Shown here piece after piece: positions 1 to 8,993 of a stretch of DNA of 64,000 bases. A program made the position numbers and the translations under genes. Within the stretch, counting starts at the first letter, position 1, and every line of letters begins with the position of its first letter. The DNA is taken from the NCBI GenBank assembly GCA_002483265.1, contig DLHO01000005.1, forward strand, positions 111,262-175,261. The letters run 5' to 3'. The DNA comes from Flavobacteriales bacterium UBA7666 (lineage in GTDB: Bacteria; Bacteroidota; Bacteroidia; Flavobacteriales_D; Crocinitomicaceae). The notes under the pieces were generated by a model. The model saw only the letters and a list, made by a program, of their open reading frames with translations, was not told the DNA's origin and did no database searches.

Positions 1-33
1 AATATCCATTCAATATCCATTCAATATCCATGC
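1..33. repeat. 11-bp tandem repeat, 3 copies
   Basis: Three head-to-tail copies of AATATCCATTC; the third has one changed base (AATATCCATGC). The array starts at the window edge and may continue to the left. I see no gene in 1-178 apart from this array and the terminator at 113-140. Confidence 0.8.
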
Positions 34-112
34 TTCATCATACCTATTGGCATCAACTAATCTGCTTCCTCTAAGAAGAATAATATCCTATGACCGTGTT
101 CATTCCACAAAC

Positions 113-140
113 AAAAAACCGGCTCGAATGAACGGACCGG
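113..140 (-). terminator. Rho-independent terminator of the fasciclin gene
   Basis: Arms CCGGCTCG (119-126) and CGGACCGG (133-140) pair with one mismatch and one wobble around an AATGAA loop. Read on the minus strand, the stem is followed by a run of six T. It lies about 40 bp past the fasciclin stop codon. Confidence 0.65.
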
Positions 141-178
141 CTTTCGACGCAAAAGTTATTATTTAGGATTTAATTCAA

Positions 179-778
179 TTACATTTTTTTAGGTAACACT
201 ACCGCATCAATTACGTGGGTTACTCCGTTTGAGGAAATCACGTCTGCAATAGCGATTTGAGCACCGTTTACAAACCATTTTCCATCCTTCTCGGTGATCA
301 TTAAGTTTTCACCCTGCACTGTTTTAAGCGTTTGACCATTTTTCAAATCACTCGATTTAATTGCTCCAGGGACAACGTGGTAAGTCAATACGGAAGTCAA
401 CTTTCCTTTATTCTCTGGTTTTAATAAATTCTCAACTGTTCCTTTTGGTAACTTGTTGAATGCTTCATTTGTAGGAGCAAAAACCGTAAACGGACCATCT
501 CCCTTTAACGTTTCTACTAAACCTGCAGCCTTTACAGCTGCTACCAATGTGGTGTGATCTGCGGAACCCACTGCATTATCTACAATGTCTTTAGAAGGAA
601 CCATTTTCGCTCCACCCACCATGACAAAAGCCTCTTCTTCCATTTCAGGTTCAGCCATGTCTTTCGATTCTTCCGTTTTGGTGTCCTCATTTACTTTTTC
701 TTCGCTTCCTCCGCAACTTGATACTCCAAATGCTGTCATAGAAGCAGCAATTGTAAATGTTAAAATTGACTTTTTCAT
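179..778 (-). CDS. Fasciclin (FAS1) domain lipoprotein
   Basis: The 199-residue product has a lipoprotein signal ending in VSSCGG (Cys22), so it is probably anchored in an outer or inner membrane leaflet facing the periplasm or outside. A Glu/Lys-rich linker covers about residues 24-52. One FAS1 domain follows (about 65-197) with the usual first block [11 protein letters not shown] and a closing block [13 protein letters not shown]1 domains act in adhesion and matrix contacts; the ligand cannot be told from sequence. The gene stands alone and has its own terminator. Family assignment is secure, role is inference. Confidence 0.9.
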   Translation of the reverse strand: MKKSILTFTIAASMTAFGVSSCGGSEEKVNEDTKTEESKDMAEPEMEEEAFVMVGGAKMVPSKDIVDNAVGSADHTTLVAAVKAAGLVETLKGDGPFTVFAPTNEAFNKLPKGTVENLLKPENKGKLTSVLTYHVVPGAIKSSDLKNGQTLKTVQGENLMITEKDGKWFVNGAQIAIADVISSNGVTHVIDAVVLPKKM

Positions 779-844
779 ACTTGTTATTTTAAGGTTATGG
801 TGTACATACGCTCAAAACAAGTATTTGGATTTTTAGGCATAAAA

Positions 845-877
845 AAACCCTGACATTCGCAAGCGAAGTCAGGGTTT
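845..877 (-). terminator. Terminator of the 55-residue membrane protein gene
   Basis: Perfect stem AAACCCTGAC (845-854) with GTCAGGGTTT (868-877), extended inside by TTCGC/GCGAA. On the minus strand a run of T follows, so it terminates transcription coming from 898-1065. Confidence 0.8.
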
Positions 878-897
878 CTTAAATACTATGGTGCAAA

Positions 898-1065
898 TTA
901 CTTTGCTTCTGAATCTTCTTCTTTTTCAAACACTCGTTTTGGACGCATTTGTTGGTTGATTCCCAATGAAATCCAAAAAGGAAGAACAAAGCCCATTAAG
1001 AATAGTAACATCCAAAATGCCATACCTCCGATCAAAAGAAACAATACGATACCAAAAACGCTCAT
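898..1065 (-). CDS. Small membrane protein, 55 residues, unknown function
   Basis: The ATG at 1065 opens a 55-codon frame ending TAA at 898. Residues 1-36 are almost continuously hydrophobic (starting MSVFGIVLFLLIGG, with a second stretch LLFLMGFVLPFW). They are followed by a charged tail ending EKEEDSEAK. The shape suggests one long or two short membrane helices with an acidic tail facing the cytoplasm. A strong terminator follows directly, which supports it as a real transcription unit. No family recognised. Confidence 0.6.
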   Translation of the reverse strand: MSVFGIVLFLLIGGMAFWMLLFLMGFVLPFWISLGINQQMRPKRVFEKEEDSEAK

Positions 1066-1153
1066 GATATATTAATTTGTGTTTTGTGGGGTAAAAGTAG
1101 TAAAAAAATCAAAAGTTAATCTCTTTGAAACAACTTTTCTGTCAAAAAAGAAT

Positions 1154-2926
1154 TTAGGAAGGTAATTGGCTTAATAAGTTTTCAGCATTTGCGAAAATCT
1201 CTTTCGTTTCTAAATGCTCAGCACCAAATCCGTAACGGTATTGGTCGCACATCTCGATAATTTCACGCAAGCCTTTTGCAATATCCGGATTTGTATCCAC
1301 TAAACGGTCAAAAGCCTTTTCACGCGACTGGAAATTGCATTTCTCACATTGTTCAATTCGTTGAATAATCGCCTTTGGTAACAGAATTGCAAATACACTT
1401 GGGTCTTCCATATGTCTTTCAACATCTTTCCAATAGTCAATAGCTTCTACCGGAGATTCTGTTTTTGTCTCGTTTAAGAAAATTGGTTTTTTCGGAAGTT
1501 CATCCAAATCAGAAATTGCTATTTCTTCCGTTTCCTTTTTCTTACGTCTTCTTGCTGCTAAAAACACGAACAAAATTCCCAATAAACTTGTGGGAGCTAC
1601 AATACCCACCCATAATTTGGATTTGGAAGAGGATTCTGTTTTTGTTTTCGATGTGGTTGTTTTTTGAGTTTTCAAATCAACCATGTCGGTATGTGTGCCG
1701 GACGTTGGATCTGACAGAACAATCGGATTGAAACTCTTATCCGGAATTACATTGACTTTGAATGCATTTCCTCTGATAGATAAATATTTTTCTTTCTCCG
1801 GGTCAAAATAACTAATTGAAGGTGCATTGAATGCCAGATCATGACCTTCCAATACCTGAATGTTGAATCGATAGGTTATCATTCCTTCTGCTCCGCTTTC
1901 GGTGAATTCGATGTCTTCTATTCGTTCCGGATCTCCATAAATAGAGCAGCCCTTAGGCAGTTTCAATTTCGGGGTATTGGAATTGTGAAGATTCCCCACT
2001 CCGGAAATAATCAATTCAAGTGTGAAAACATCTCCTTCTTTTACTTCCTTGGTTGGATTCTTTTGAGAAAGTCTGTACTCGCCTACAGCTCCAATAAAAT
2101 CTTTCGGGGCATTTCCCGGCAAGGGTTTAATATTGATACAGAGTCCTGAAGACCGAAAACGCATTGTTTTGGAAAAAAGAGAACCATGGCAACGCAAAGC
2201 CATTTCATAGGGTTTGATGTGGCATTTTCCTGTTCCAACAGGAATCAACAACTGCTTCCCATATTCAAACGCTAAGGCGTCTTTTCCGTTAACGCGGGTT
2301 TGTTCTACTTCCACACGGCCATTCGGGAACGCATGCTCTTCCATTGAGATATCTGCTTTAAAATCAGAATATCCTTCTAAATATTCAATGTTGATGTATG
2401 AAAAGACCTTTGCTTTTAGCAAAATCGGTTCTCCTTCATATACACATGTTTTTTTACATTGGATGAAACCAAAAACCGGGTCATTTGAATTCACTTTGTT
2501 ATCTTCTTCCGAAGCTTCATTGACCTTAATGGTGATTTTATTTGACCGGTAAACTTTATTTCTATAGGTGGTATAAGCATAAAATGAATAGGTTCCTTCT
2601 TTTTTGAAAGTTCCTGTTTGATTCATGTAATAGTAAGTTTTGATCTTACCACTTGGATCCATTTTCTGCTCCATTCCATGCATGATATTCAAATCCACTT
2701 CAAATTCTACAGGAAAATCAATTTTCATTGAGCCTTCTACATTCGCAGTAACTGTGAAACTAAGGTGCTCATTTGCACCCAATTCTTTCTTATCGGATGT
2801 AAGGGCGACCAGCGGTTTTTGGGCAACAGAGATCTGGCTCACAAATGTGAACAAAAGCAACAATAATTGCCATTGATTACCAGTCTTTTCTTGCTCTTTT
2901 ACCACCTGTAGTACCTTTTGAACCAT
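1154..2926 (-). CDS. batD: BatD, oxygen-tolerance (aerotolerance) membrane protein
   Basis: 590 residues: an N-terminal hydrophobic signal (about 21-36, LLLLLFTFVSQ), a long periplasmic region of beta-sandwich repeats typical of BatD, one transmembrane helix at about 437-457 followed by RRRKKK, and a cytoplasmic helical tail of about 130 residues. BatD is the last gene of the operon and would act with the vWA proteins BatA and BatB at the inner membrane. The start is uncertain: the only in-frame ATG (2926) lies 50 bp inside batC and gives a 20-residue polar lead before the signal. TTG codons at 2863 or 2860 just after the batC stop are possible alternatives. Confidence 0.9.
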   Translation of the reverse strand: MVQKVLQVVKEQEKTGNQWQLLLLLFTFVSQISVAQKPLVALTSDKKELGANEHLSFTVTANVEGSMKIDFPVEFEVDLNIMHGMEQKMDPSGKIKTYYYMNQTGTFKKEGTYSFYAYTTYRNKVYRSNKITIKVNEASEEDNKVNSNDPVFGFIQCKKTCVYEGEPILLKAKVFSYINIEYLEGYSDFKADISMEEHAFPNGRVEVEQTRVNGKDALAFEYGKQLLIPVGTGKCHIKPYEMALRCHGSLFSKTMRFRSSGLCINIKPLPGNAPKDFIGAVGEYRLSQKNPTKEVKEGDVFTLELIISGVGNLHNSNTPKLKLPKGCSIYGDPERIEDIEFTESGAEGMITYRFNIQVLEGHDLAFNAPSISYFDPEKEKYLSIRGNAFKVNVIPDKSFNPIVLSDPTSGTHTDMVDLKTQKTTTSKTKTESSSKSKLWVGIVAPTSLLGILFVFLAARRRKKKETEEIAISDLDELPKKPIFLNETKTESPVEAIDYWKDVERHMEDPSVFAILLPKAIIQRIEQCEKCNFQSREKAFDRLVDTNPDIAKGLREIIEMCDQYRYGFGAEHLETKEIFANAENLLSQLPS

Positions 2927-3593
2927 CCAATCTTTTCTTTGTATTCAGTTCCTGTTTGCTAAACTCATCGAGTTTGCGCTCGGTTTCTTTGTCTTGTAGT
3001 TTTTTTTGTTCGCTCTTCTGTTCCTGAGACTTTTGATCTTGTTGGTTTTGGTTATCCTTTGAATCTTTCTGATCTTTCTGATCTTTCTGATCTTTCTGAT
3101 TATTATTTTGATTGTCTTTATTCTGTTCTTTATTCTCTTTGTCTTGTTTGTTTTGTTGCTGCTTTTTCTGCTGTTCTAATAATCTTTTCGCCTCAACTAA
3201 TCGCTGTCTTGCTTTTTCATTATCAGGATCTAATCTCAGGATCTGTTTGTAAGTATCCACCGCACTTTGAAAATCCTGCTGTTTCATACGGGATTCTCCC
3301 AAACTTGTTCTGGCACTAACCTCTTTTTGTTTCGTTTCAGCGTTATTTGCTTGACGTTCAAAGTTTTCTGCAGCTGTTCCAAAATCATTTGCACGATACG
3401 CAGTCTGACCTATCTCCTGAGACAAATCTACATCATTTGGAGCTAATCTTTCGGCTCTTTTATAATACTTTAACGCTTCTTTGTAGTTTCCTTTTTTGTA
3501 TAATCTTCTGGCTTCGTTGAGTGTATCTTTCCATTCCTGCCCAAAAGAGTTGAAAGTCAAAACACACGAAATGATCATCAATGCTGTTTTCAT
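2877..3593 (-). CDS. batC: BatC, TPR-repeat protein with Gln/Lys/Asp-rich tail
   Basis: 238 residues: signal peptide (1-18, ending FNSFGQ), two to three tetratricopeptide repeats at about 20-140 (YKKGNYKEALKYYKRAERLA is the clearest), then a low-complexity segment rich in Q, K, D and N (about 142-205). The tail ends with a basic stretch, TTGGKRARKDW. TPR units are protein-binding scaffolds; BatC probably docks other Bat proteins in the periplasm. It overlaps batB by 4 bp. The low-complexity part is encoded by a 9-bp tandem repeat (3062-3097) and may vary in length between strains. Confidence 0.87.
   Translation of the reverse strand: MKTALMIISCVLTFNSFGQEWKDTLNEARRLYKKGNYKEALKYYKRAERLAPNDVDLSQEIGQTAYRANDFGTAAENFERQANNAETKQKEVSARTSLGESRMKQQDFQSAVDTYKQILRLDPDNEKARQRLVEAKRLLEQQKKQQQNKQDKENKEQNKDNQNNNQKDQKDQKDQKDSKDNQNQQDQKSQEQKSEQKKLQDKETERKLDEFSKQELNTKKRLDGSKGTTGGKRARKDW
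3062..3097. repeat. 9-bp tandem repeat inside batC
   Basis: Four units of GATCTTTCT (the first with one mismatch) encode repeated Lys-Asp-Gln/Ser in the BatC tail. Being a multiple of three, slippage would change length without breaking the frame. Confidence 0.85.
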
Positions 3594-4717
3594 GACTTAT
3601 TGGGATTAATAATAATGGGCAAAAAGAAGTAGCAAATCATACACAAGAGTGCCAATATTGTAGGTATGTAAAAATAGTTTTTATCTACTTTAAATTCTAC
3701 TTTCATGACTTGCTTATTTTTTGTGTTTTTATAATTCGTCGCGATGTCATAGATATTCGGGAACGGACTATCGGAAGTTACTAAAATACTTCCGGATTCG
3801 CCAGCCATGCGCGTCAATCCTTTTTTGTCCAGTTTCGATACGACCGCCTGTCCATTTTCACGTTTATATCCTTCCGACTCATCGTATGGATTATTGGGGA
3901 TTAAACCTCCTTTTAAGGATCCAAGACCCAAATAAGCCAATTCCACGTTCTTCTTTTTCAATTCTCCAAGCTGCTGTTTCCAAAGCGCTTCATGATCTTC
4001 TCCATCTGTGATTACGAGAATTGCTTTACCCGATTCGGTATCTTTAAATTGCTCCTGAGCCACTTCCAATGCTCTTCCAATGTTTGTTCCCTGATCAGAT
4101 ATCATGGAGGTTTCAATATCCGGAACAAACAATTTTGCAGCTCCGTAATCCATCGTAAGAGGAAGTTGTGTGTAAGCATCATTGGCGAAAACGACGACTG
4201 CAATCCGTTCACCCTTCAATTGATTTAATAATTCTCCGATTGCTTGTTTTGCTGCTGTTAATCGACTTGTTTCATTTCCTCCCATGTCTTTGGTATTCAT
4301 GGAATTTGAAATATCCAGACAGATAACCAAATCAAGTACGCGTTTTGAGCCATTTACTTTCCGGGATCCCGCTACAGGTTGTGCCATAGCCAGAACTACA
4401 AAAAAATAGGTGCTTCGAAGTAAAAAATAATGCAAAAATGCTTTTACCGGCTCGAATTTCACCCACAGCATGCGCGTTGAGCCGTAACCGGAATACTCTT
4501 TATAAATTCGTGCTTTCCAATTCCATTGAATCCATGATAACGCAGCCAAAATTGGGATGACTACCCACAAACCAAGCATTTCAGAATGAAGGAGGTGCAC
4601 GCCCCAGTCACTGAAAGGAACAGACACATATAAAATCAGCACAAGCAACCACCAAATTGCTTCTGAAACGAGTAAGAGCTTCACCAACTGATTATATGTA
4701 TTCTTTTCTTTAATCAT
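3590..4717 (-). CDS. batB: BatB, membrane-anchored von Willebrand factor A protein
   Basis: 375 residues with two N-terminal membrane helices (about 15-32 and 48-62), a third near 97-112, a vWA domain at about 128-320 and a C-terminal helix at about 350-370. The metal-binding MIDAS motif is intact: DISNS at about 134-138, then QGTNIG and ITDGED. It follows batA with an 8-bp overlap and precedes batC with a 4-bp overlap, so the proteins are made together. BatA and BatB form a complex in Bacteroides (family knowledge). Exact substrate unknown. Confidence 0.92.
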   Translation of the reverse strand: MIKEKNTYNQLVKLLLVSEAIWWLLVLILYVSVPFSDWGVHLLHSEMLGLWVVIPILAALSWIQWNWKARIYKEYSGYGSTRMLWVKFEPVKAFLHYFLLRSTYFFVVLAMAQPVAGSRKVNGSKRVLDLVICLDISNSMNTKDMGGNETSRLTAAKQAIGELLNQLKGERIAVVVFANDAYTQLPLTMDYGAAKLFVPDIETSMISDQGTNIGRALEVAQEQFKDTESGKAILVITDGEDHEALWKQQLGELKKKNVELAYLGLGSLKGGLIPNNPYDESEGYKRENGQAVVSKLDKKGLTRMAGESGSILVTSDSPFPNIYDIATNYKNTKNKQVMKVEFKVDKNYFYIPTILALLCMICYFFLPIIINPNKS

Positions 4718-5735
4718 CCAGTTTGAATTTCAAACGTTGAACTCCCCAAGCAATAGCTGAAAACAAAATACTCCAAATGAAAAAGGGAAACAAGGTTAAC
4801 GGCGGTTCTACACCTAAATGTTGATCTTCCATTTTTCGCTTTTCCAATTTATCAATTTCGATGTAAATCTTCTCCAGTGATTTCTCATCCTGGGCACGGA
4901 AGTATTTTCCATTGGTGAGCTTGGCAATATCTTTCAGAATGACTTCATCAATTTCTACCGGAACATTCTGATAAACAACACCAAAAGGTGTTTGAACCGG
5001 AGTTGGTGCCATTCCGTTAGCTCCTACACCAATGGTGTATACTTTACATTTCTTCTGCTTTGCTAATTCGGCTGCTTCCATCGGATCCGGACCTGTATTA
5101 CTACTTCCGTCGGTCAACAAAATGATGACTTTAGATGGTAAACTATCGCTCCTCAATCGGGTAACAGCAACTCCCAAACCACTTCCAATGGCAGTTCCGG
5201 GCTCCAAAAATCCGGGTTCAATAGCCGTGATTTGTTCTTTCAACAATTTGTAATCCAGTGTTGCAGGACAAGCTGTGTAAGCTTCGCCTTCATAAACGAC
5301 TAAACCAACGCGGTCTCCTTTTCTAGAATCCACAAATTTCTTAGCTACGCGTTTAGCTACTTCCAATCGATTGGGGTCAAAATCCTGAGCCAGCATCGAT
5401 CCGGAAGCATCAATAGACAAAATGATATCGATCCCGTTTTTGTAGTCAATTTTTGGAGGATCAATGGATGTATTGTATGGTTCAGCCAGTGTTAAAACCA
5501 AACAAGCCATGGAGAGTGCATAGCATGTATTTATACCCCAACGGATGTAACGCACCCAGCCAATTGAATACGAAAGTTGTTCTTGTTCGGAATTCGCATA
5601 TTTCAACTGACCAACGCGGCTTTTTTGCAAGTATTCCCAAAAAAACAAGAGTACAGGGATAGCAAACAACAACCAAAGCATGTGTGGATTGTAGAAATCA
5701 TATTCCCAAAAGCATATGTTGAAGTAGCGACTCAT
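4710..5735 (-). CDS. batA: BatA, membrane-anchored von Willebrand factor A protein
   Basis: 341 residues: membrane helices at about 18-35 and 68-90, a vWA domain at about 103-300 and a C-terminal helix near 315-335. The MIDAS motif is complete (DASGS, PGTAIG, LTDGSSNTG). The start ATG at 5735 overlaps the previous gene by 4 bp (ATGA-type coupling). In the Bacteroidota aerotolerance operon BatA is the larger vWA partner of BatB. The MoxR ATPase and DUF58 protein upstream are thought to remodel or load the vWA proteins; that mechanism is inferred from the family, not seen here. Confidence 0.92.
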   Translation of the reverse strand: MSRYFNICFWEYDFYNPHMLWLLFAIPVLLFFWEYLQKSRVGQLKYANSEQEQLSYSIGWVRYIRWGINTCYALSMACLVLTLAEPYNTSIDPPKIDYKNGIDIILSIDASGSMLAQDFDPNRLEVAKRVAKKFVDSRKGDRVGLVVYEGEAYTACPATLDYKLLKEQITAIEPGFLEPGTAIGSGLGVAVTRLRSDSLPSKVIILLTDGSSNTGPDPMEAAELAKQKKCKVYTIGVGANGMAPTPVQTPFGVVYQNVPVEIDEVILKDIAKLTNGKYFRAQDEKSLEKIYIEIDKLEKRKMEDQHLGVEPPLTLFPFFIWSILFSAIAWGVQRLKFKLDD

Positions 5736-6646
5736 TCCGGGATTTCCAAGGGACTTAATTCTGTGACGATTTCCTCTAAACGAAACAAACTGGATCGAAT
5801 GTGCAGATCATTCAATTCCGTTTTTGCGAATTTTACCATGTCGGCTTCTCTCAGGAGCACTTCTATTCTTCTGATCATATTCAAATCGAGGCCTTTTAGC
5901 TTCAGCAGGGAGATTGTTTCATAAGTTGTACGCTCCATGAGGTTTAGTTCATAGCGCGAACTTAAATACATTTTCAATACGGCTGAGAAACCCACGTAAT
6001 GGGATTTTGTTTTGTCGTGAAGCCAATCTTCTTTCTTTCTCAATTGTTTTATTGCGAGTAAAGTCCGTTCTCTTAAACTCAACTCTTCCGATTTTTGAAT
6101 TTTTCTGCGTTTGTTCCAACCAATTCCAATTGCAATACCTGCAGCGACGATGAGCAGAACCCACCAGTATTTTTTGATTAATCTCCAATAATCATATTCT
6201 GGTTCAATTGATATTTCATCAATTCCGTCTTTTACTTTTTTCTTAACGAAGCCCACATAAAGATTTGGTGCCCGAAATGAAAAGGTAGAATCTTTCCAGG
6301 TAATCCACAATTCCGGCAAACGGTATTTAGCCGAATCCCAGGCAATTAATGTATATACTCCTTTCCAGTATTTAATTCCTTTTTGCGTATATGATGTGTC
6401 TTTAAACGATTCGATTTCCAATTCTCCTCCCGGTTTCCACAAGGTTTCTCCTTTGTGGTTCAAATCACAAATAAAAACATCTGATATCGGATTGTAATCA
6501 AATTTTGTCGGTTTGTTCTTTACCAGAATGGTCAATTGCGCTTTATCACCGATACGAACGGAATCTTCTGCCCAATAAACGCGTTTTGTTTGTGCAAATC
6601 CTGCTCCAAAACACCAACATGCCGCTATGGATAACAGAATCTTCAT
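5732..6646 (-). CDS. Membrane protein of the Bat operon, function unknown
   Basis: 304 residues: signal peptide (1-18, ending GAGFAQ), a periplasmic beta-rich domain (about 19-140), one membrane helix at about 159-178 (WWVLLIVAAGIAIGIGW), then a cytoplasmic helical domain. The layout resembles a short BatD, and a protein like this sits between the DUF58 gene and batA in most Bacteroidota Bat operons. Both ends overlap neighbours by 4 bp, so translation is coupled. The long Lys/Arg/Glu-rich cytoplasmic part may contact MoxR or the DUF58 protein; this is inference. Confidence 0.8.
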   Translation of the reverse strand: MKILLSIAACWCFGAGFAQTKRVYWAEDSVRIGDKAQLTILVKNKPTKFDYNPISDVFICDLNHKGETLWKPGGELEIESFKDTSYTQKGIKYWKGVYTLIAWDSAKYRLPELWITWKDSTFSFRAPNLYVGFVKKKVKDGIDEISIEPEYDYWRLIKKYWWVLLIVAAGIAIGIGWNKRRKIQKSEELSLRERTLLAIKQLRKKEDWLHDKTKSHYVGFSAVLKMYLSSRYELNLMERTTYETISLLKLKGLDLNMIRRIEVLLREADMVKFAKTELNDLHIRSSLFRLEEIVTELSPLEIPE

Positions 6647-7512
6647 TTGCGGCGTTTGAATAATTGAAGTAAGGGCAAATAAACGTGATCTCCTACTTCG
6701 AAAAAAGCTGCGTCAATTCCTAATTGCAGGAAAAAGGCTTCATTCTTTTCTTTTCGAAGGGCATCCTTTTTTTCGTAATCTCTTCTCACCTGTGCGGAAG
6801 AACTGTCAATCCAATTTGTCGTGTTGGTTTCTGCATTTACCCAGCGGACAAATCCCACATTTGGAAGATTTGATTCTCCCGGATCACTTACACCCAAAGC
6901 AACCAAATCGTGCTTCCGTGCTGTGTTTGCAAATCCTTCTTTGCTTAATTCCAATTGAGAGAAATCACTGATGACAAAACAAATACTTCGTTGCCGGAAA
7001 ATATTCCGGGCATATTTTAGACCCATATCCAGACTTGTTCCCCCGGATTTTGGTTGGAGGTTAATGAGTTTGCGCAGCAAAAAATGAACATGTCCAAAAC
7101 CCTTTTTGGGCGGAACATAGTATTCTACTTCATCGGAAATAAAAATGGCGCCTACTTTATCGTTCTTCTTTGCTGCCGAAAATGCTAAAGTTGCTGCTAA
7201 TTCAACTGCTAAAGAAATCTTGGAATCTTTCCCTTGTCCGAAATACATGGAACCAGAAACATCGATAATCAAAAGAACAGTTAACTCTCTTTCTTCTTCA
7301 AAGATCTTTACGAATGGTTCTCTGAAACGTGCAGTCACATTCCAGTCGATTGTTCTTACATCATCTCCTACCTGATAAGATCTTACCTCACTAAAAGACA
7401 TGCCACGGCCTTTAAACGCAGATTGATATTGTCCTGCGAACACTTGTTCAGTCATACCACGAGTTTGAAGTTCGATGGTACGAATGCGCTTCAGTAAGGC
7501 TTCTTTATCCAT
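6643..7512 (-). CDS. DUF58 domain protein (vWA-like), MoxR partner
   Basis: 289 residues, no signal peptide. The DUF58 core is clear: the early block GRGMSFSEVRSYQVGDDVR and WNVTARFREPFVKIFEEE precede an intact MIDAS-like DVSGSMYFG at about 99-107. DUF58 proteins are cytosolic or peripheral and are nearly always encoded next to a MoxR ATPase, which is 6 bp upstream here. Together they are believed to act as a chaperone or metal-loading pair for the BatA/BatB vWA proteins. Length fits the family. Confidence 0.9.
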   Translation of the reverse strand: MDKEALLKRIRTIELQTRGMTEQVFAGQYQSAFKGRGMSFSEVRSYQVGDDVRTIDWNVTARFREPFVKIFEEERELTVLLIIDVSGSMYFGQGKDSKISLAVELAATLAFSAAKKNDKVGAIFISDEVEYYVPPKKGFGHVHFLLRKLINLQPKSGGTSLDMGLKYARNIFRQRSICFVISDFSQLELSKEGFANTARKHDLVALGVSDPGESNLPNVGFVRWVNAETNTTNWIDSSSAQVRRDYEKKDALRKEKNEAFFLQLGIDAAFFEVGDHVYLPLLQLFKRRK

Positions 7513-7518
7513 GATAAT

Positions 7519-8535
7519 TTATGGAACTTCTACACGCTGTAATAAACGTTCTATGATCTGTTCCGGCTTTACACCATCCGCTTCTGCTTCATAGTTCAAG
7601 CCAACACGGTGGCGCAATACATCCATGGCAACCGTTCTCACATCATCCGGAATTACAAAACCACGTTGTTCTAAAAATGCATTTGCTTTTGCTGCTAATG
7701 CCAGATTAATGGATGCTCTTGGTGATGCTCCGTATAACAGGTATTTTGAAATTTCGGAAACTCCGGCTGTTGCGGGATTGCGCGTCACATCAACGATATC
7801 TACAATATAACGTTCCACTTTTTCGTCCAGATAAATGGATCTTGTTAAGTGCTTTCCTTTGATCAAATCGTCCGGATGCATGACATGCGAGATCTTTTCT
7901 AATCCCTCAGGTCTAACATTGGAGCGCAAGATCAGTTGTTCTTCTTGTTTGGATGGATATCCCATGAATACTTTTAGCATAAACCGATCCACCTGCGCTT
8001 CCGGCAAGGGATAAGTTCCTTCCTGTTCAATGGGATTTTGAGTTGCCAGTACTAAAAATGGTTTAGGCAATTCGAATGTGGAATCACCAATTGTAACCTG
8101 ACGTTCCTGCATTGCTTCCAATAAAGCTGCCTGCACTTTCGCAGGTGCACGGTTAATCTCATCCGCTAAAACGAAATTGGCGAAGATCGGTCCTTTTTTT
8201 ACTGCAAACTGCTCCGATTTCTGCTGATAGATCAGTGTTCCTGTAACATCTGCAGGAAGTAAATCAGGAGTAAATTGAATGCGTGAAAACTGGCCGGAAA
8301 CAGCACTTGAAAGCGTACGAATTGCCAAGGTTTTTGCCAAGCCCGGAACACCTTCCAATAGTACGTGTCCGTCTGCAAGCAAAGCAATTAACAGACTCCG
8401 AACCATGTTCTCTTGCCCAACAATTACTTTTCCAATTTCGCGACGTAATAAATCGTATTTCAGTCCTTCCGTTTTGATATCATTTGCAATTACCTGCAAC
8501 TGCTCCGAAGGAGATAAATTAGGTATGTCCATCAT
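7519..8535 (-). CDS. moxR: MoxR family AAA+ ATPase
   Basis: 338 residues. Walker A GVPGLAKT at about 60-67, Walker B LADEINRAP at about 123-131, sensor region ATQNPIEQEGTYPLPEAQ and the C-terminal lid (AAA_lid) with SPRAS at about 271-275. Two ATG codons open the frame (MMDIPN); either could be used. It is the first gene of the seven-gene Bat operon; no clear consensus promoter box lies in the 95 bp upstream on the minus strand. MoxR ATPases act with vWA proteins to mature or activate target complexes. Confidence 0.93.
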   Translation of the reverse strand: MMDIPNLSPSEQLQVIANDIKTEGLKYDLLRREIGKVIVGQENMVRSLLIALLADGHVLLEGVPGLAKTLAIRTLSSAVSGQFSRIQFTPDLLPADVTGTLIYQQKSEQFAVKKGPIFANFVLADEINRAPAKVQAALLEAMQERQVTIGDSTFELPKPFLVLATQNPIEQEGTYPLPEAQVDRFMLKVFMGYPSKQEEQLILRSNVRPEGLEKISHVMHPDDLIKGKHLTRSIYLDEKVERYIVDIVDVTRNPATAGVSEISKYLLYGASPRASINLALAAKANAFLEQRGFVIPDDVRTVAMDVLRHRVGLNYEAEADGVKPEQIIERLLQRVEVP

Positions 8536-8581
8536 AGTTTTAGCCTAAGGTCGCAAATATGTGAAAGAATGTTCTTTGGGC

Positions 8582-8613
8582 TTTGTAAATGCTGTTAATT
8601 AATGTTAACATTG
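8582..8613 (+). promoter_or_regulatory. Probable promoter of the zinc-ribbon gene
   Basis: TTTG (8582-8585) and TAACATTG (8606-8613) are 20 bp apart, one mismatch from the Bacteroidota -33/-7 consensus TTTG...TAnnTTTG. The ATG is 17 bp downstream. Confidence 0.4.
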
Positions 8614-8630
8614 CTTTACTATTGTGAGCT

Positions 8631-8993
8631 ATGGAGATAAGAAAATGCTTGGAATGCGGACAGAAATTGAGTGGTCGAAAGGATCAGAAGTTTTGTTCTG
8701 ACTACTGTAGAAATACGTATAATAACCGACTGAATGAAGATGCTACCAAGTATGTAAGGCGTATCAACAATATTTTACGAAAGAACCGACGTATTTTAGC
8801 AAGCTTGAATCCAACCGGAAAAAGAACAGTAGATGCAATTACGCTGGCTGAAGAAGGATTCAATTTCCACTACTTCACCAATACCTATCAAACTCAAAAA
8901 GGGAACACGTATTTTTTCTGTTACGAACAAGGTTATTCGAAACTGGATGGTGATCAGTATGTTTTGGTTTTGAAGCAGGACTACGTTAAGTAA
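8631..8993 (+). CDS. Small zinc-ribbon protein, unknown role
   Basis: 120 residues. The N-terminus has four cysteines in a zinc-ribbon pattern (CLECGQKLSGRKDQKFCSDYC, i.e. CxxC...CxxxC, residues 6-26), followed by RNTYNNR. This is the FYVE/treble-clef-like motif found in small DUF2116-type zinc proteins. A basic helical middle (VRRINNILRKNRRILASLNP) suggests nucleic-acid binding, and the rest forms a small alpha/beta domain. Related short proteins are common in Bacteroidota. The 3' end, including the stop codon, lies in a sequence that was partly duplicated downstream (see 8908-9212). Confidence 0.75.
   Translation: MEIRKCLECGQKLSGRKDQKFCSDYCRNTYNNRLNEDATKYVRRINNILRKNRRILASLNPTGKRTVDAITLAEEGFNFHYFTNTYQTQKGNTYFFCYEQGYSKLDGDQYVLVLKQDYVK

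Noticed and set aside
1154..8535. Bat/MoxR operon as a defence island
   Set aside because: MoxR-vWA modules occur in some defence systems, but the gene order and BatA-D architecture match the standard chromosomal aerotolerance operon and there are no nuclease or effector genes.
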